Below, one piece after another: positions 27,750-36,380 of a stretch of DNA of 64,000 nucleotides. The first letter of the stretch is position 1. Every line of letters starts with the position of its first letter. The DNA comes from an uncultured Acidobacteriota bacterium (GTDB lineage: Bacteria > Acidobacteriota > Terriglobia > Bryobacterales > Bryobacteraceae), in contig CADEFM010000014.1 in the NCBI GenBank assembly GCA_902826605.1, forward strand, positions 81,531 through 145,530, in the 5' to 3' direction. Below the pieces are notes generated by a model that worked only from the letters and a program-made list of their open reading frames with translations, did no database searches and was not told the DNA's origin. The translations under genes were made by a program, and so were the position numbers.

Positions 27750-29502
27750 TCCACCCTCGTCTCGATAAATCGAAATAAATTACTGCGCCCGCAGCGAGTC
27801 CGCACGCAAGCAGCGCCAGCCCAACCGCTGGTTCGTGCAGCAGAAACTTCCCGGTGCCGAACAACACCCCGTAGATCAAGATACAACCCGCAATCCAATC
27901 CTTTAGATTAGCGAGTCCATCGCGCGAAGGCTGCACCTCCGGAGCTTGCTTTGCGATCTCCCGCCAGCCGCTCAGCGACGGCCGCGTTCTGCGGTAGAAC
28001 GCCACCAGCGTCTCGCGCGGCTCCGGTGGTGTCGCGAACGTCACCGCCAGCCACACCACCGTGGTGATCGACACCGTGATGATCATGATCCAGGCGAATT
28101 CGCGCGGGTCATCCAGATTCATATGGAAGCCGAGCTTCAACACCACCGACACCACCAGCGCGCTGGCCATCGCCGAAACTTCGCTCCAGGCATTGATGCG
28201 CCACCAGTACCAGCGCAGCAGTAGCACGCTGCCCGTTCCCGCGCCGGTCACCACCAGCCATTTCCAGGCCTCGGCGATGGAATCCAGATAGAACGTGACC
28301 ACGGCGGAAATCACGGTCAGCAGGATCGTCGCCAGCTGCGACGCCGTTACATAATGCCGCTGCGTCGCGGCAGGCTTCAGGAAGCGCCGATAAAAATCGT
28401 TCACCAGGTAACTCGCGCCCCAGTTCAACTGGGTTGCGATGGTCGACATGTACGCCGCCGCGAACGCCGCCACCATCAGCCCGCGCAAGGACGGCGGCAG
28501 GTGCGCGATCATCACGCGAATATAGCCCGTCTCCGGATTCGCCAGCCCTGGATACAGAATCAGCGAAGCCAGCGCTACCAGAATCCACGGCCACGGCCGT
28601 ATCGCGTAGTGCGCCACGTTGAACCACAGCGTGGCCAGCAGCGAATGTTTTTCGTCCTTCGCGCAGAACATGCGCTGGGCAATGTACCCGCCGCCGCCCG
28701 GCTCCGCGCCCGGATACCAGGTGGCCCACCAGTTCACGGAAATGTAGACGAAGAACGTGATCAGCGGCATCCATGCGGAATTCAGATCGGGGACAAAATT
28801 GAGCACGGACCCTTGCCCGCCTCGCGTCGCGTCAATCACCGCAAGCTTGGCCTTCATCGCGTCGATGCCGCCCACCGCGCTCACCGCGTACACCGCCAGC
28901 ACGATCACCATGCCCATCTTGATGACGAACTGAAACAGGTCCGTAATCAGCACGCCCCACAACCCGGACAGCGTCGAGATCGACGACGTAACCGCGATCA
29001 TCCCGATGACGATCACTAGCGCCTGCACCTTCGTCACGCCCAGAATCAGCATGAGGATATCGACCATCGCCTTGTTGACCCACCCAAGGATCACGCAGTT
29101 GATGGGTATGCCCAGATACAGCGCGCGAAACCCACGCAGGAACGCGGCCGGCCGTCCTGCATACCGGATCTCCGAAAACTCGATATCGGTCATCACTCCC
29201 GAGCGCCGCCACAACCGTGCATAAAAAAACACGGTCAGCAGCCCGCTGGCCGCCATGTTCCACCACAGCCAATTCCCCGCGATGCCTCCCGTAGCCACCA
29301 GCCCGGTGACCGCCAGCGGCGTATCCGCCGCGAACGTAGTGGCGACCATGGAAGTCCCCGCGAGCCACCAAGGAATATTGCGTCCGGAGAGGAAAAATTC
29401 GTCCACGCTCTTCGACGCACGCGCCTTGTAGTAAAGACCGATGCCAAGGTTGAAAACAAAGTAAAGCGCAACAACGGCCCAGTCGATGGGAGTGAGGGTC
29501 AC
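27733..29502 (-). CDS. sodium:solute symporter (SSS family)
   Basis: A 589-residue inner-membrane transporter with about 13-14 TM helices. It has the SSS-family N-terminal pattern (DEFFLSGRNIPWWLAGTS near residue 35), SGLWGVLITDLFQF and a later AAFAAAYMSTIATQLNWGASYLVND segment carrying the Na2-site Ser/Thr residues. The substrate cannot be read. The gene overlaps the next one (glycoside-hydrolase-like), which suggests uptake of a carbohydrate or related compound. Confidence 0.9.
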   Translation of the reverse strand: MTLTPIDWAVVALYFVFNLGIGLYYKARASKSVDEFFLSGRNIPWWLAGTSMVATTFAADTPLAVTGLVATGGIAGNWLWWNMAASGLLTVFFYARLWRRSGVMTDIEFSEIRYAGRPAAFLRGFRALYLGIPINCVILGWVNKAMVDILMLILGVTKVQALVIVIGMIAVTSSISTLSGLWGVLITDLFQFVIKMGMVIVLAVYAVSAVGGIDAMKAKLAVIDATRGGQGSVLNFVPDLNSAWMPLITFFVYISVNWWATWYPGAEPGGGGYIAQRMFCAKDEKHSLLATLWFNVAHYAIRPWPWILVALASLILYPGLANPETGYIRVMIAHLPPSLRGLMVAAFAAAYMSTIATQLNWGASYLVNDFYRRFLKPAATQRHYVTASQLATILLTVISAVVTFYLDSIAEAWKWLVVTGAGTGSVLLLRWYWWRINAWSEVSAMASALVVSVVLKLGFHMNLDDPREFAWIMIITVSITTVVWLAVTFATPPEPRETLVAFYRRTRPSLSGWREIAKQAPEVQPSRDGLANLKDWIAGCILIYGVLFGTGKFLLHEPAVGLALLACGLAAGAVIYFDLSRRGWSAVTD

Positions 29503-29557
29503 GAAGAGTCAGTATACAGGCAAGCAGGAGGCAGCCAACGACAGTGCCGCGAAGATG

Positions 29558-30388
29558 CTACTCGCGATTTAGCGCGATCACTTTTCCGTTCGCCCCGAAC
29601 CACACCGCACCGTTACCAAGCATGATGCCTTGGTCGCGAGCACTCATGTTTCGCGGCAAAGCGGTGGCGATCGCTTCACGATAGGCGTTTGAAAAAATCG
29701 CGTCGTATTGTGCAATTAGTTCCTTCGGACCGCGAATAGTTTTCTGCACGCCGGCCAGGCGTACTTCGATCGGGTAGTCGATGAGTGAGGCTACGGTGGT
29801 CTTGTCTTGCTTCGTGACCGCCTCCCGAAATTGATAGGCTCGCCGATGAATGAGAGCATCGTCCTTCGCACCCGCCACCGCATACCTATTGGTCAGAGTT
29901 CCTGAAGTCGCGTTCTCCAACGAAAGGTATACAGGTAGTGCCTGCGCCGCGTCGATCTTGTGCCACGAACCTACGATAACTTCACAATTCAACTTCTCCT
30001 TCCCAAATCCTCCACGAGGATCGCGCCCTGGAAAATCCCCTTCGAACCGTGCTGTGATTTTGCCGCTGGAATCCATTTCTTCGAACACGGTCCGTGTTCC
30101 GTCGACGATTCGGCCCCTGATCTGGATGTCTTTGAGCTGAGTCGAATAGAAATAGACACCCGCTAATTCACCGTTGGATTCGGTCAGGGTGACCCTCACA
30201 CGGGACTTCTCTCCGATGGTCCCATCGTAGTGAAACAGCCAGCCGCTGAAGTGGCTATAGGTGCAAATGGCCCTTGCGGAAATGGGCATCATCGCGAAAT
30301 AGAGGCCAGCCACGATACAAGAAATTGGATTTATTGGGGCGCGCATTGGGATGCGCCCGAGGTCACGCCGCATAGATGACTTTGGCAT
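29558..30388 (-). CDS. hypothetical exported protein
   Basis: A 276-residue protein that I do not recognise. A hydrophobic signal segment (about residues 20-40, ending ISARA) precedes a mature beta-rich domain with WLFHYDGTIGEKSRVRVTL and a second alpha/beta part resembling an NTF2-like fold (KDDALIHRRAYQFREAVTKQDKTTVASLIDYPIEV, broken here by helices). No start has a good ribosome site; the ATG at 30346 would place the signal peptide at the extreme N-terminus and is equally likely. It follows the toxin-antitoxin pair on the same strand. Confidence 0.65.
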   Translation of the reverse strand: MPKSSMRRDLGRIPMRAPINPISCIVAGLYFAMMPISARAICTYSHFSGWLFHYDGTIGEKSRVRVTLTESNGELAGVYFYSTQLKDIQIRGRIVDGTRTVFEEMDSSGKITARFEGDFPGRDPRGGFGKEKLNCEVIVGSWHKIDAAQALPVYLSLENATSGTLTNRYAVAGAKDDALIHRRAYQFREAVTKQDKTTVASLIDYPIEVRLAGVQKTIRGPKELIAQYDAIFSNAYREAIATALPRNMSARDQGIMLGNGAVWFGANGKVIALNRE

Positions 30389-30406
30389 CGCGTCGATTCA
30401 TCGCCG

Positions 30407-30721
30407 CTAACGGTTCTGCCGGCTTGCTTCTTTTCGCAAAGCCTCGTGCAGCAACAGCTTGATGTAAGTCTGATATCCGATGCCCTTATCTCCGGCGAGT
30501 TGCCGCGCCGTGGCGATGTCCTGGCTCGGCAAACGGATGGTGACGGGCAAGAGATCTCTCTTGCGTTTGGCTTCAGCCAGAGCGTCATTGAGCGCTATCG
30601 TCTTCCGCTCGCGCATGGCCGATCGCAAGCCAGCCTCGACTTCCGTCCGATGTCGCTCCCACCACGCTGCTTCTTTTTTGTCGTCCTGAAACGACGGAAT
30701 CACGAATTTTTTCGGCGGCAT
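30407..30721 (-). CDS. brnA: CopG/BrnA-type antitoxin
   Basis: A 104-residue basic protein. The N-terminal half has FQDDKKEAAWWERHR, typical of the CopG_antitoxin family that partners BrnT toxins. The C-terminal half holds a ribbon-helix-helix DNA-binding unit (LPVTIRLPSQDIATARQLA then GYQTYIKLLLHEAL). Such antitoxins neutralise the toxin and repress the operon. It starts 13 nt after the toxin gene, in the toxin-first order usual for BrnTA. The symbol is given by analogy. Confidence 0.85.
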   Translation of the reverse strand: MPPKKFVIPSFQDDKKEAAWWERHRTEVEAGLRSAMRERKTIALNDALAEAKRKRDLLPVTIRLPSQDIATARQLAGDKGIGYQTYIKLLLHEALRKEASRQNR

Positions 30722-30734
30722 TCTATCGGTTCCC

Positions 30735-31001
30735 TCACTGCGTAAAGTACGTCTTCTGCGTTCGTTTGTCCGCGTCCCAGCCTGTCACCACGCGGATTCT
30801 ATCGTTGCGTATCGTAAAAATCAACACCAGTACACGGAGGGAAAGCATAGCTCCCAACGCTGCCCACCGGTCCTCGGCATCCACAGTGTCATGGCCCTGG
30901 ATCACAGGATCGTTCCGAAACACCTCTTCAGCTTCCGCGACCTTAATCCGATGTCGAGCTAAGTGAGCGCGGTTGGCGTCGTCCCATTCGAAAGCGACCA
31001 C
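30735..31001 (-). CDS. brnT: BrnT family toxin
   Basis: RNase-type toxin of the BrnTA type II system. The FEWDDANRAHLARHRI motif, then AEEVFRND and GWDADKRTQKTYF, match BrnT. The GTG at 31001 gives 88 residues, the normal size; the frame is open back to 31091 but the added 30 residues (several cysteines, no family match) look untranslated. A TTGACA hexamer inside that upstream segment would fit a promoter for the pair. The antitoxin gene follows immediately. Confidence 0.85.
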   Translation of the reverse strand: MVAFEWDDANRAHLARHRIKVAEAEEVFRNDPVIQGHDTVDAEDRWAALGAMLSLRVLVLIFTIRNDRIRVVTGWDADKRTQKTYFTQ

Positions 31002-31140
31002 ATCTTTAATGGTACATTGATTGTCAATACATCCGCACCGCGAGCCGTCGTGCCGGATTGCAGTCACACGCCATTCGTTCCATCCTGTCAACCACTTACA
31101 CCGATTCTCTTGCCGTCGCCTGCTATTGTGGAATCAGAAG

Positions 31141-31169
31141 GAGCCGCCTCAGCGCGGCTCTTTGTTTCT
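31141..31169 (+). terminator. Rho-independent terminator without an assigned gene
   Basis: A perfect 7-bp stem gagccgc / gcggctc with a 6-base loop is followed by a T-rich run (tttgttt) on the + strand. No + strand gene ends just upstream; the nearest genes on that side run leftwards. It could close a small RNA transcript. Confidence 0.55.
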
Positions 31170-31246
31170 TGCTGGCCAGCAAGCGTTGCATTGTGGTGGT
31201 ACTGAACTTCCGGAGGCCGTTAACGCCTTGCGGCGTCACTCCAGAG

Positions 31247-31543
31247 ATGACGTCGACGGAAGATGTTGAAACCGGTTTCATAACGGGTTCATTACCCGGT
31301 CATCAGAGAGTTGCATCGAAGCGGAAAAAAGTTGGGGCCGCCATCCAGCGGTTCTTGGACCCCCGTGAGATGTTGCTCAAGCCTTACCGGCGGTTGGATA
31401 CGCACGGCGATAAGTCCGCGAAGCCCCAGCCGCCCGCTACGCCAGCAGTGCAATTAAAACGCGCTATACTGGAAATGTATCGGAAGTCAAATCGCGCCCG
31501 ACCTATTGTTTTGATTGGTGGCAGTTCCTTCCTGGCTCGCTGA
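31247..31543 (+). CDS. doubtful small ORF upstream of the DEAD-box helicase
   Basis: A possible 98-residue basic protein with no recognised family. A helix-like centre (VGAAIQRFLDPREMLLKPYRRL) and a basic C-terminal region are visible. The ribosome site is weak and the frame ends 22 nt before the helicase. A TATACT hexamer at 31465 inside it could be the helicase promoter, which would argue that the stretch is leader DNA rather than a gene. Confidence 0.25.
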   Translation: MTSTEDVETGFITGSLPGHQRVASKRKKVGAAIQRFLDPREMLLKPYRRLDTHGDKSAKPQPPATPAVQLKRAILEMYRKSNRARPIVLIGGSSFLAR

Positions 31544-31564
31544 TTCCCGCTTCCCCATTACCGA

Positions 31565-32821
31565 ATGAAACTTTTTTCCGAACTCCCTTTGTCTCCTGCC
31601 TTGCAGAGCAACTTGGTCACGCACAAATTCGTGCAGCCAACGCCTGTGCAAGCCCAAGCCATCCCGCAACAACTCGCCGGCCACGATCTCGTGATCACGG
31701 CGCAAACAGGTACGGGCAAAACGCTGGCCTTCGTTCTTCCCCTGCTCGAAAAACTAATGAAGAACGCCGCCGCGCCGGGCGTGAGTGCGCTGATCCTCAC
31801 TCCCACGCGGGAGCTCGCCATCCAGATCGCCGAATGCTTCTCGAAACTCGCGGCTGGAACCGGCATCCGCGCCGCTGTCGTGGTCGGCGGCCTCAGTGAA
31901 CAAACGCAATTGCAAACCATCCGCAAAGGCGCGCAAGTGCTCATCGCCACTCCCGGTAGGCTTTCCGATTTTCTCGCGCGCAAGCTGGTGAAGCTGGCCG
32001 GCGTGCAGGTGCTGGTGCTGGATGAAGCGGACCGCATGCTCGACATGGGCTTCCTTCCCGCCATCACAAAACTGCTGGCCGTGCTACCGTCCGCGCGCCA
32101 GACCGTATTTTGTTCGGCGACCCTCGAACCCTCCGTGGCGCATCTGATTCGTGAGCACTTGAAGAACCCGGTACGCATCGCGATCGGTTCCACCACGAAA
32201 CCGGCCGAGGAGATCGACCTGCACCTCTATGAGGTCGAACAGGACCGCAAGCTCGGCTTGCTCGAAAAAATGCTGCATGAAGAGCGTGGCTCGTTCCTCG
32301 TCTTCGCGCGCACCAAACACGGTGCCGACCGCTTGGCGAAGAAACTGGTGCGCAGTGGATCGAAAGCCGCCGCCATCCACGGCGACCGCACGCAGTCCCA
32401 ACGCAACATCGCTCTGCGTGGATTCCAGGAAGGCAGCTATCGCGTCTTGGTGGCCACCGATGTCGCCGCTCGCGGAGTCCACGTGGAAGGCATCGCGCAT
32501 GTCATCAACTACGATCTGCCGCAGATCCCCGAAGACTTCATCCACCGCGTCGGCCGCACCGGCCGTGCGGGCCTCAAAGGCACCGCGTCCACGTTCAGCA
32601 CCCGCAGCGAGCGTGGTGAAATTCGTAAGATTGAGCGGTTACTCGATATGCAGCTCACACGCCGCCCGGTACCCGCCGGCCTGGAGCAGGAAACGCGCGC
32701 CGCGGTAGCCACGCCGCCGGCTCCACGCTCGCACGCCGCACCCTCGGAACGTGCTCCCCGCGCCCATCACACCCGCCGCTTCGAGCCTAGTGGTGGAAAG
32801 CGCCGCAGCCGCAAAAGATAA
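31565..32821 (+). CDS. DEAD-box RNA helicase (RhlE-like)
   Basis: A 418-residue ATP-dependent RNA helicase. Motifs in order: Q motif region (FVQPTPVQAQAIP), motif I AQTGTGKT, Ia PTRELAIQ, II VLDEADRMLDMG, III SAT, V ATDVAARGVHV and VI HRVGRTGRAG. The last 60 residues are a basic, Pro/Ala/Arg-rich tail, probably unstructured and RNA-binding, as in RhlE-type proteins. Expected roles are ribosome assembly and mRNA remodelling. It converges on the VIT/VWA gene across a terminator. Confidence 0.93.
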   Translation: MKLFSELPLSPALQSNLVTHKFVQPTPVQAQAIPQQLAGHDLVITAQTGTGKTLAFVLPLLEKLMKNAAAPGVSALILTPTRELAIQIAECFSKLAAGTGIRAAVVVGGLSEQTQLQTIRKGAQVLIATPGRLSDFLARKLVKLAGVQVLVLDEADRMLDMGFLPAITKLLAVLPSARQTVFCSATLEPSVAHLIREHLKNPVRIAIGSTTKPAEEIDLHLYEVEQDRKLGLLEKMLHEERGSFLVFARTKHGADRLAKKLVRSGSKAAAIHGDRTQSQRNIALRGFQEGSYRVLVATDVAARGVHVEGIAHVINYDLPQIPEDFIHRVGRTGRAGLKGTASTFSTRSERGEIRKIERLLDMQLTRRPVPAGLEQETRAAVATPPAPRSHAAPSERAPRAHHTRRFEPSGGKRRSRKR

Positions 32822-32827
32822 CAAGAG

Positions 32828-32856
32828 AAAAAAGGGGCCGCGATTGCAGCGGCCCC
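32828..32856 (-). terminator. Rho-independent terminator of the VIT/VWA gene
   Basis: An 8-bp perfect stem ggggccgc / gcggcccc with a 7-base loop. Read on the minus strand it is followed by six T residues. It lies 10 nt beyond the stop of the VIT/VWA gene, and also just after the end of the convergent helicase gene. Confidence 0.85.
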
Positions 32857-32865
32857 TGCGAAACA

Positions 32866-35163
32866 TTACGGCTTCGAAACGTATTGCACGAAGCTCAGCT
32901 TCGCCAGATCCGCCAGCTTGTCGGCATCGATTTCACCAGTGATGAAGTTTCCGGACACCGGCCCCTTGGCAACGAACCCAGCCTCCTTTAATTTGGCCAG
33001 CGCATCAGGCGAAGTGTCCGTCAACCAGACCTTCACCTGAACGCGTCCTGACGTGACAGACGCCAGAGCCGCATCCACCTTGCGGCTGTCTTTGCGGAAG
33101 TCGGTTTCGGCGGCGGCATCCTTACTGGCGTATTCCTCGCGAGGCGAACTTTTCCTCGCTCTACCGGCGAGGCCCCCGAAGCTAGGAGCCGAAACGGGCG
33201 CCGGCATCGCCATGTTCGACGCAACCTGCCGCTGAAGATTACCGAACAGACCTTCACGGCTCACGCCGGCGGGCATCTCCACGGGAACCTCCACACGGTG
33301 CGGCTTGCCGCCTTCCGTCCGGTAAGTTTCCTCCACCGCGACGAAAGATGTGAACTGCGTCATCAAACCGAAATCCACGCCGATCTGAGTGATGGCCGTC
33401 TTAACCTCGGGCCCTGGATTACCCGATTGCATGCCCGTCCAGTTCGATGCCATCAGCGCGTCCACTTTGCGGCGCGCCCAGAGAGTGGCGATCACTTCAT
33501 GCTCCGGATCGGCTGCGGGCAGCGTCACCTGCACGTCCTTCACGAAATCTCGGCCTGCTTGTTTCCCGCGCAGCCGCAACACACCTTTGCCCGGCGCGTC
33601 ATAGCGTCCGCTGATGATCACGGGTTTGGCGCTGAACAGATCCGGCAACTTCGCCGGATAAACTTCATTCACCACAACTCCGTTCCATTCCAGCCTCAGA
33701 TCCGTAAGCAGAGGTGTGCGGACACGCTCATGGAAGCGGCGCGCGGCGGCAGAGCCATCGTCCTCCAGCCCGACGTATTCCACCTCGCCACGGCTTTCAC
33801 GCGACATCTGGTCTAGGAGGAACCGGTTCACGGAGCTTCCGATGCCGAACGAAAACACTCGTGCATTGGGATGCCGTTGAATTTCACCGATGATCTCCAT
33901 GTCGTTGCCGACATAGCCGTCGGTCATGAAGCACACTACGCGGATGTGGTCCCGTTCATCGCTGGGATCGAGGGCCGCGCGGATGGCCTTCATCATTTCC
34001 GTGCCTCCGCCGCCGCGCCGCCCTGCCAGAAACGACTGCGCTTTTGCAAGATTTTCGTGCGTTGCCGGTACCGGCTCGGGGAACAGCACGAACGTGTCGC
34101 CCGCGAAGGTAATCAGGTTGAACGTATCGCGCGGGTGCAATCCTTCTAGCGCGAGTTTCATCGTCTCCTTGGCTTTTTCCATCGGAAATCCGCTCATGGA
34201 GCCGGACGTGTCCAGCACGAACACCAGCTCTTTGGGAGTGATTTCCTCCGCCGCCACGCGATCCGGCGGCTGCACGATCATGCTAAAGAAGCCGCCTTTA
34301 GCTCCGCGATGCGTCATCACGGCGTCGGCGATCTTCACGCCGGAAACGTCGTATTGCAGGATGAAGTCTTTGTTCGGCAGTTCCACCTTGTTGCGAAGCT
34401 TCACGACTGCCCTGCTCGTGCCCGTTTTCTGAATATCGACGTCATGTGTGAGCGAGCGCAGGAAGTTCAAAGGCACGCCTGAATCAAGCGCGACTTCCAC
34501 GGAAATGTCATGACCTGCGCGTGTGCCCTTAGCCGTAACGGGGGGATTGATTTTGCCTGTGTTCGGCGTGCCGCGCGGACTGTAGCGAGGACCAACGACC
34601 ATAGGGAACGAAAACTCATAGTTCCCTTCTTCATACTTCACCGTCTCCACGTAACGAATGACGATCTTGACGTTTTCGCCAGGGCGGATGTTCGCCACGG
34701 CTTGCGTAAAAATGTTGGGCCGTTCCTGATCCAGCAAACCCGTCAGGTATCCGGCCCGCTTCGCGGCGTCATAGATGGCGCGCGCTTCGTCCTTGGGTTT
34801 GATCTTGCCGCGCACCACGCGGTCGCCGATGTGCATGGTCATTTCATCCACGGCGGCGTCGGATGGCAGCGGGAAGGTGTACACCGCTTCAATCTTGTGC
34901 CCGAAGGGGTTAGTGAATTGCTGCTCGACTGTCACGCGAGAAAGGGGGCCGGTAACTTGCGCTTTGACATCGGTATGGGTCAGCGGGCACAGCCCGCCGA
35001 AGTTGCCGTCTGGAAGCACGCTGAGCAGCGTGCCTGGGGGCGCTACGATGTCGCTCGCCGGCCCTCCGCCGCGCTGGCCAAATGAAGCCACGGGCGTGAT
35101 TAAGTAAGCCAGGCCCGCCAACGCTGCCGCCTTGGAAAAAATGGACTGCATTACGATTCGCAT
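32866..35163 (-). CDS. exported VIT and von Willebrand factor A domain protein
   Basis: A 765-residue protein with a signal peptide. A VIT (inter-alpha-trypsin) domain occupies about residues 45-170 (VEQQFTNPFGHKIEAVYTFPLPSDAAVDEM region). A VWA domain lies at about 270-450 with a complete MIDAS metal site (FVLDTSGSMSG, later T and D positions). A C-terminal region of about 300 residues has no recognised domain. The family is common next to ECF sigma factors in Acidobacteria and is assumed to be an envelope adhesion or stress protein. The ATG at 35163 has AAGGAG 12 nt upstream; 35175 and 35151 are alternatives. Confidence 0.9.
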   Translation of the reverse strand: MRIVMQSIFSKAAALAGLAYLITPVASFGQRGGGPASDIVAPPGTLLSVLPDGNFGGLCPLTHTDVKAQVTGPLSRVTVEQQFTNPFGHKIEAVYTFPLPSDAAVDEMTMHIGDRVVRGKIKPKDEARAIYDAAKRAGYLTGLLDQERPNIFTQAVANIRPGENVKIVIRYVETVKYEEGNYEFSFPMVVGPRYSPRGTPNTGKINPPVTAKGTRAGHDISVEVALDSGVPLNFLRSLTHDVDIQKTGTSRAVVKLRNKVELPNKDFILQYDVSGVKIADAVMTHRGAKGGFFSMIVQPPDRVAAEEITPKELVFVLDTSGSMSGFPMEKAKETMKLALEGLHPRDTFNLITFAGDTFVLFPEPVPATHENLAKAQSFLAGRRGGGGTEMMKAIRAALDPSDERDHIRVVCFMTDGYVGNDMEIIGEIQRHPNARVFSFGIGSSVNRFLLDQMSRESRGEVEYVGLEDDGSAAARRFHERVRTPLLTDLRLEWNGVVVNEVYPAKLPDLFSAKPVIISGRYDAPGKGVLRLRGKQAGRDFVKDVQVTLPAADPEHEVIATLWARRKVDALMASNWTGMQSGNPGPEVKTAITQIGVDFGLMTQFTSFVAVEETYRTEGGKPHRVEVPVEMPAGVSREGLFGNLQRQVASNMAMPAPVSAPSFGGLAGRARKSSPREEYASKDAAAETDFRKDSRKVDAALASVTSGRVQVKVWLTDTSPDALAKLKEAGFVAKGPVSGNFITGEIDADKLADLAKLSFVQYVSKP

Positions 35164-35242
35164 TTGTCTGAACATCTCCTTTGGGAACTCGTCGCTCCAC
35201 GGATGAAATGCGGTGAGCGCCAAATTCCTTTCAGAGATTGCG

Positions 35243-35267
35243 AAAAAAAGCGGGGCGGACGCCCCTC
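35243..35267 (-). terminator. Rho-independent terminator after the anti-sigma gene
   Basis: On the minus strand a GGGGCG / CGCCCC hairpin with a tight loop is followed by seven T residues, just downstream of the anti-sigma gene stop. It separates the sigma/anti-sigma transcript from the VIT/VWA gene. Confidence 0.8.
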
Positions 35268-35273
35268 GGCTGT

Positions 35274-36380
35274 CTATCGGGCTGGAGACGCCGTCGGACG
35301 CCGGACCAAATCACCCGCACGAGGACTCTCAACCGCATTCTCGCGTGCATCGGCAGCGCGGACTGCATTGGCTTGGGCAACCCGTGCGGGTTCAAAAATC
35401 CCCACCGCGAACGTGTCGCGCGCCTCGGTGATCCGAATGACGCCGAGCGCCCGGTTCTCGCGCACCACTTCCAACAATTCCCCCGCCTTAACGCCTGCGC
35501 TAGTACCTGCGCCGATGCTGACGACAGTTCCATTTACGTCCGTGACACGTGCGTTGAATGCGGCTACACCCGCGAAGCGGCCCGAAAGCGCGGGAGCCGC
35601 CAAGCGCGGAGCGGGTGGTGGCGGCTGTGGCGCTGATTGAACGGATTTGTTCGCCGCCAGCTCTTCCGTAAGCGATTTCGCGCGTCCCGACAACGGCAGA
35701 TCTTTGGCAAGGGGTGGCGCGGCCTCCGGGGTGGGTGCTTGTGGCGCTACGCTCACGGCTGCCACTCGATCAAGCGCACTACGGTCGGCTTCTTCGCGCG
35801 CAGTTCCGCCTTGGCGCTCGCGTTTCTCGGTAACCTGCCCACCCTGCGGCAATGCGGATGGAACGCTTTCCTTGGGTACGGAATCACGGCGAGCAAGCGG
35901 GGCGGGCAGAGGTTCAAGCTTTGGCCGTTCGATGACTGGGGGTGGACCAATTTCCGGCGGCGGGGGAGCCTGCGTCATGGCCACAGCGACAGGCCGAGTC
36001 CGCTCCTCCTGACGAAAATATTGAAGGACGCCTATGGTCAGCACGACGGCCGCGAACACGCCCGCCAGCGCCAGCCGACGCGAAGACATCGCCCACGGCC
36101 ACGTCCACGCGCTCTCCGATGCGAGCAGTGCCGGAGCGCTTGCCCGCGCAAGCGCTTCGGCGGCACGGGCGTTCACCACGGGCAGCGCCTGCAGTTCTTC
36201 CAGCAGTTCTTCGCGCGTCGCCGGATCCGCCAGCAATTCCCGCAGAGCTTCTTCGTTTGCCAGTGCGTCGAACAGCGCCTGATCTTCCAACGCGGCTGAA
36301 AAGAGCAATTCGCGCTCCCGTTCGGTGAGCGTACCGGTGGCGAAGCCGCCCAACAGCTTGCGGATTTCGTCCGGTTTCAT
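35274..36380 (-). CDS. membrane anti-sigma factor with FlgT-like C-terminal domain
   Basis: A 368-residue protein. The N-terminus (MKPDEIRKLLGGFATGTLTERER) is a cytosolic anti-sigma-type helical domain without the usual zinc-binding H-C-C set. One TM helix sits at about residues 103-123, followed by a long Pro/Ala-rich periplasmic region. A final domain of about 70 residues (VTDVNGTVVSIGAGTSAGVKAGELLEV, cut here) resembles the FlgT C-terminal domain. The ATG at 36380 overlaps the sigma factor stop by 4 nt (ATGA). It probably holds the sigma factor inactive until an envelope signal arrives. Confidence 0.78.
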   Translation of the reverse strand: MKPDEIRKLLGGFATGTLTERERELLFSAALEDQALFDALANEEALRELLADPATREELLEELQALPVVNARAAEALARASAPALLASESAWTWPWAMSSRRLALAGVFAAVVLTIGVLQYFRQEERTRPVAVAMTQAPPPPEIGPPPVIERPKLEPLPAPLARRDSVPKESVPSALPQGGQVTEKRERQGGTAREEADRSALDRVAAVSVAPQAPTPEAAPPLAKDLPLSGRAKSLTEELAANKSVQSAPQPPPPAPRLAAPALSGRFAGVAAFNARVTDVNGTVVSIGAGTSAGVKAGELLEVVRENRALGVIRITEARDTFAVGIFEPARVAQANAVRAADARENAVESPRAGDLVRRPTASPAR

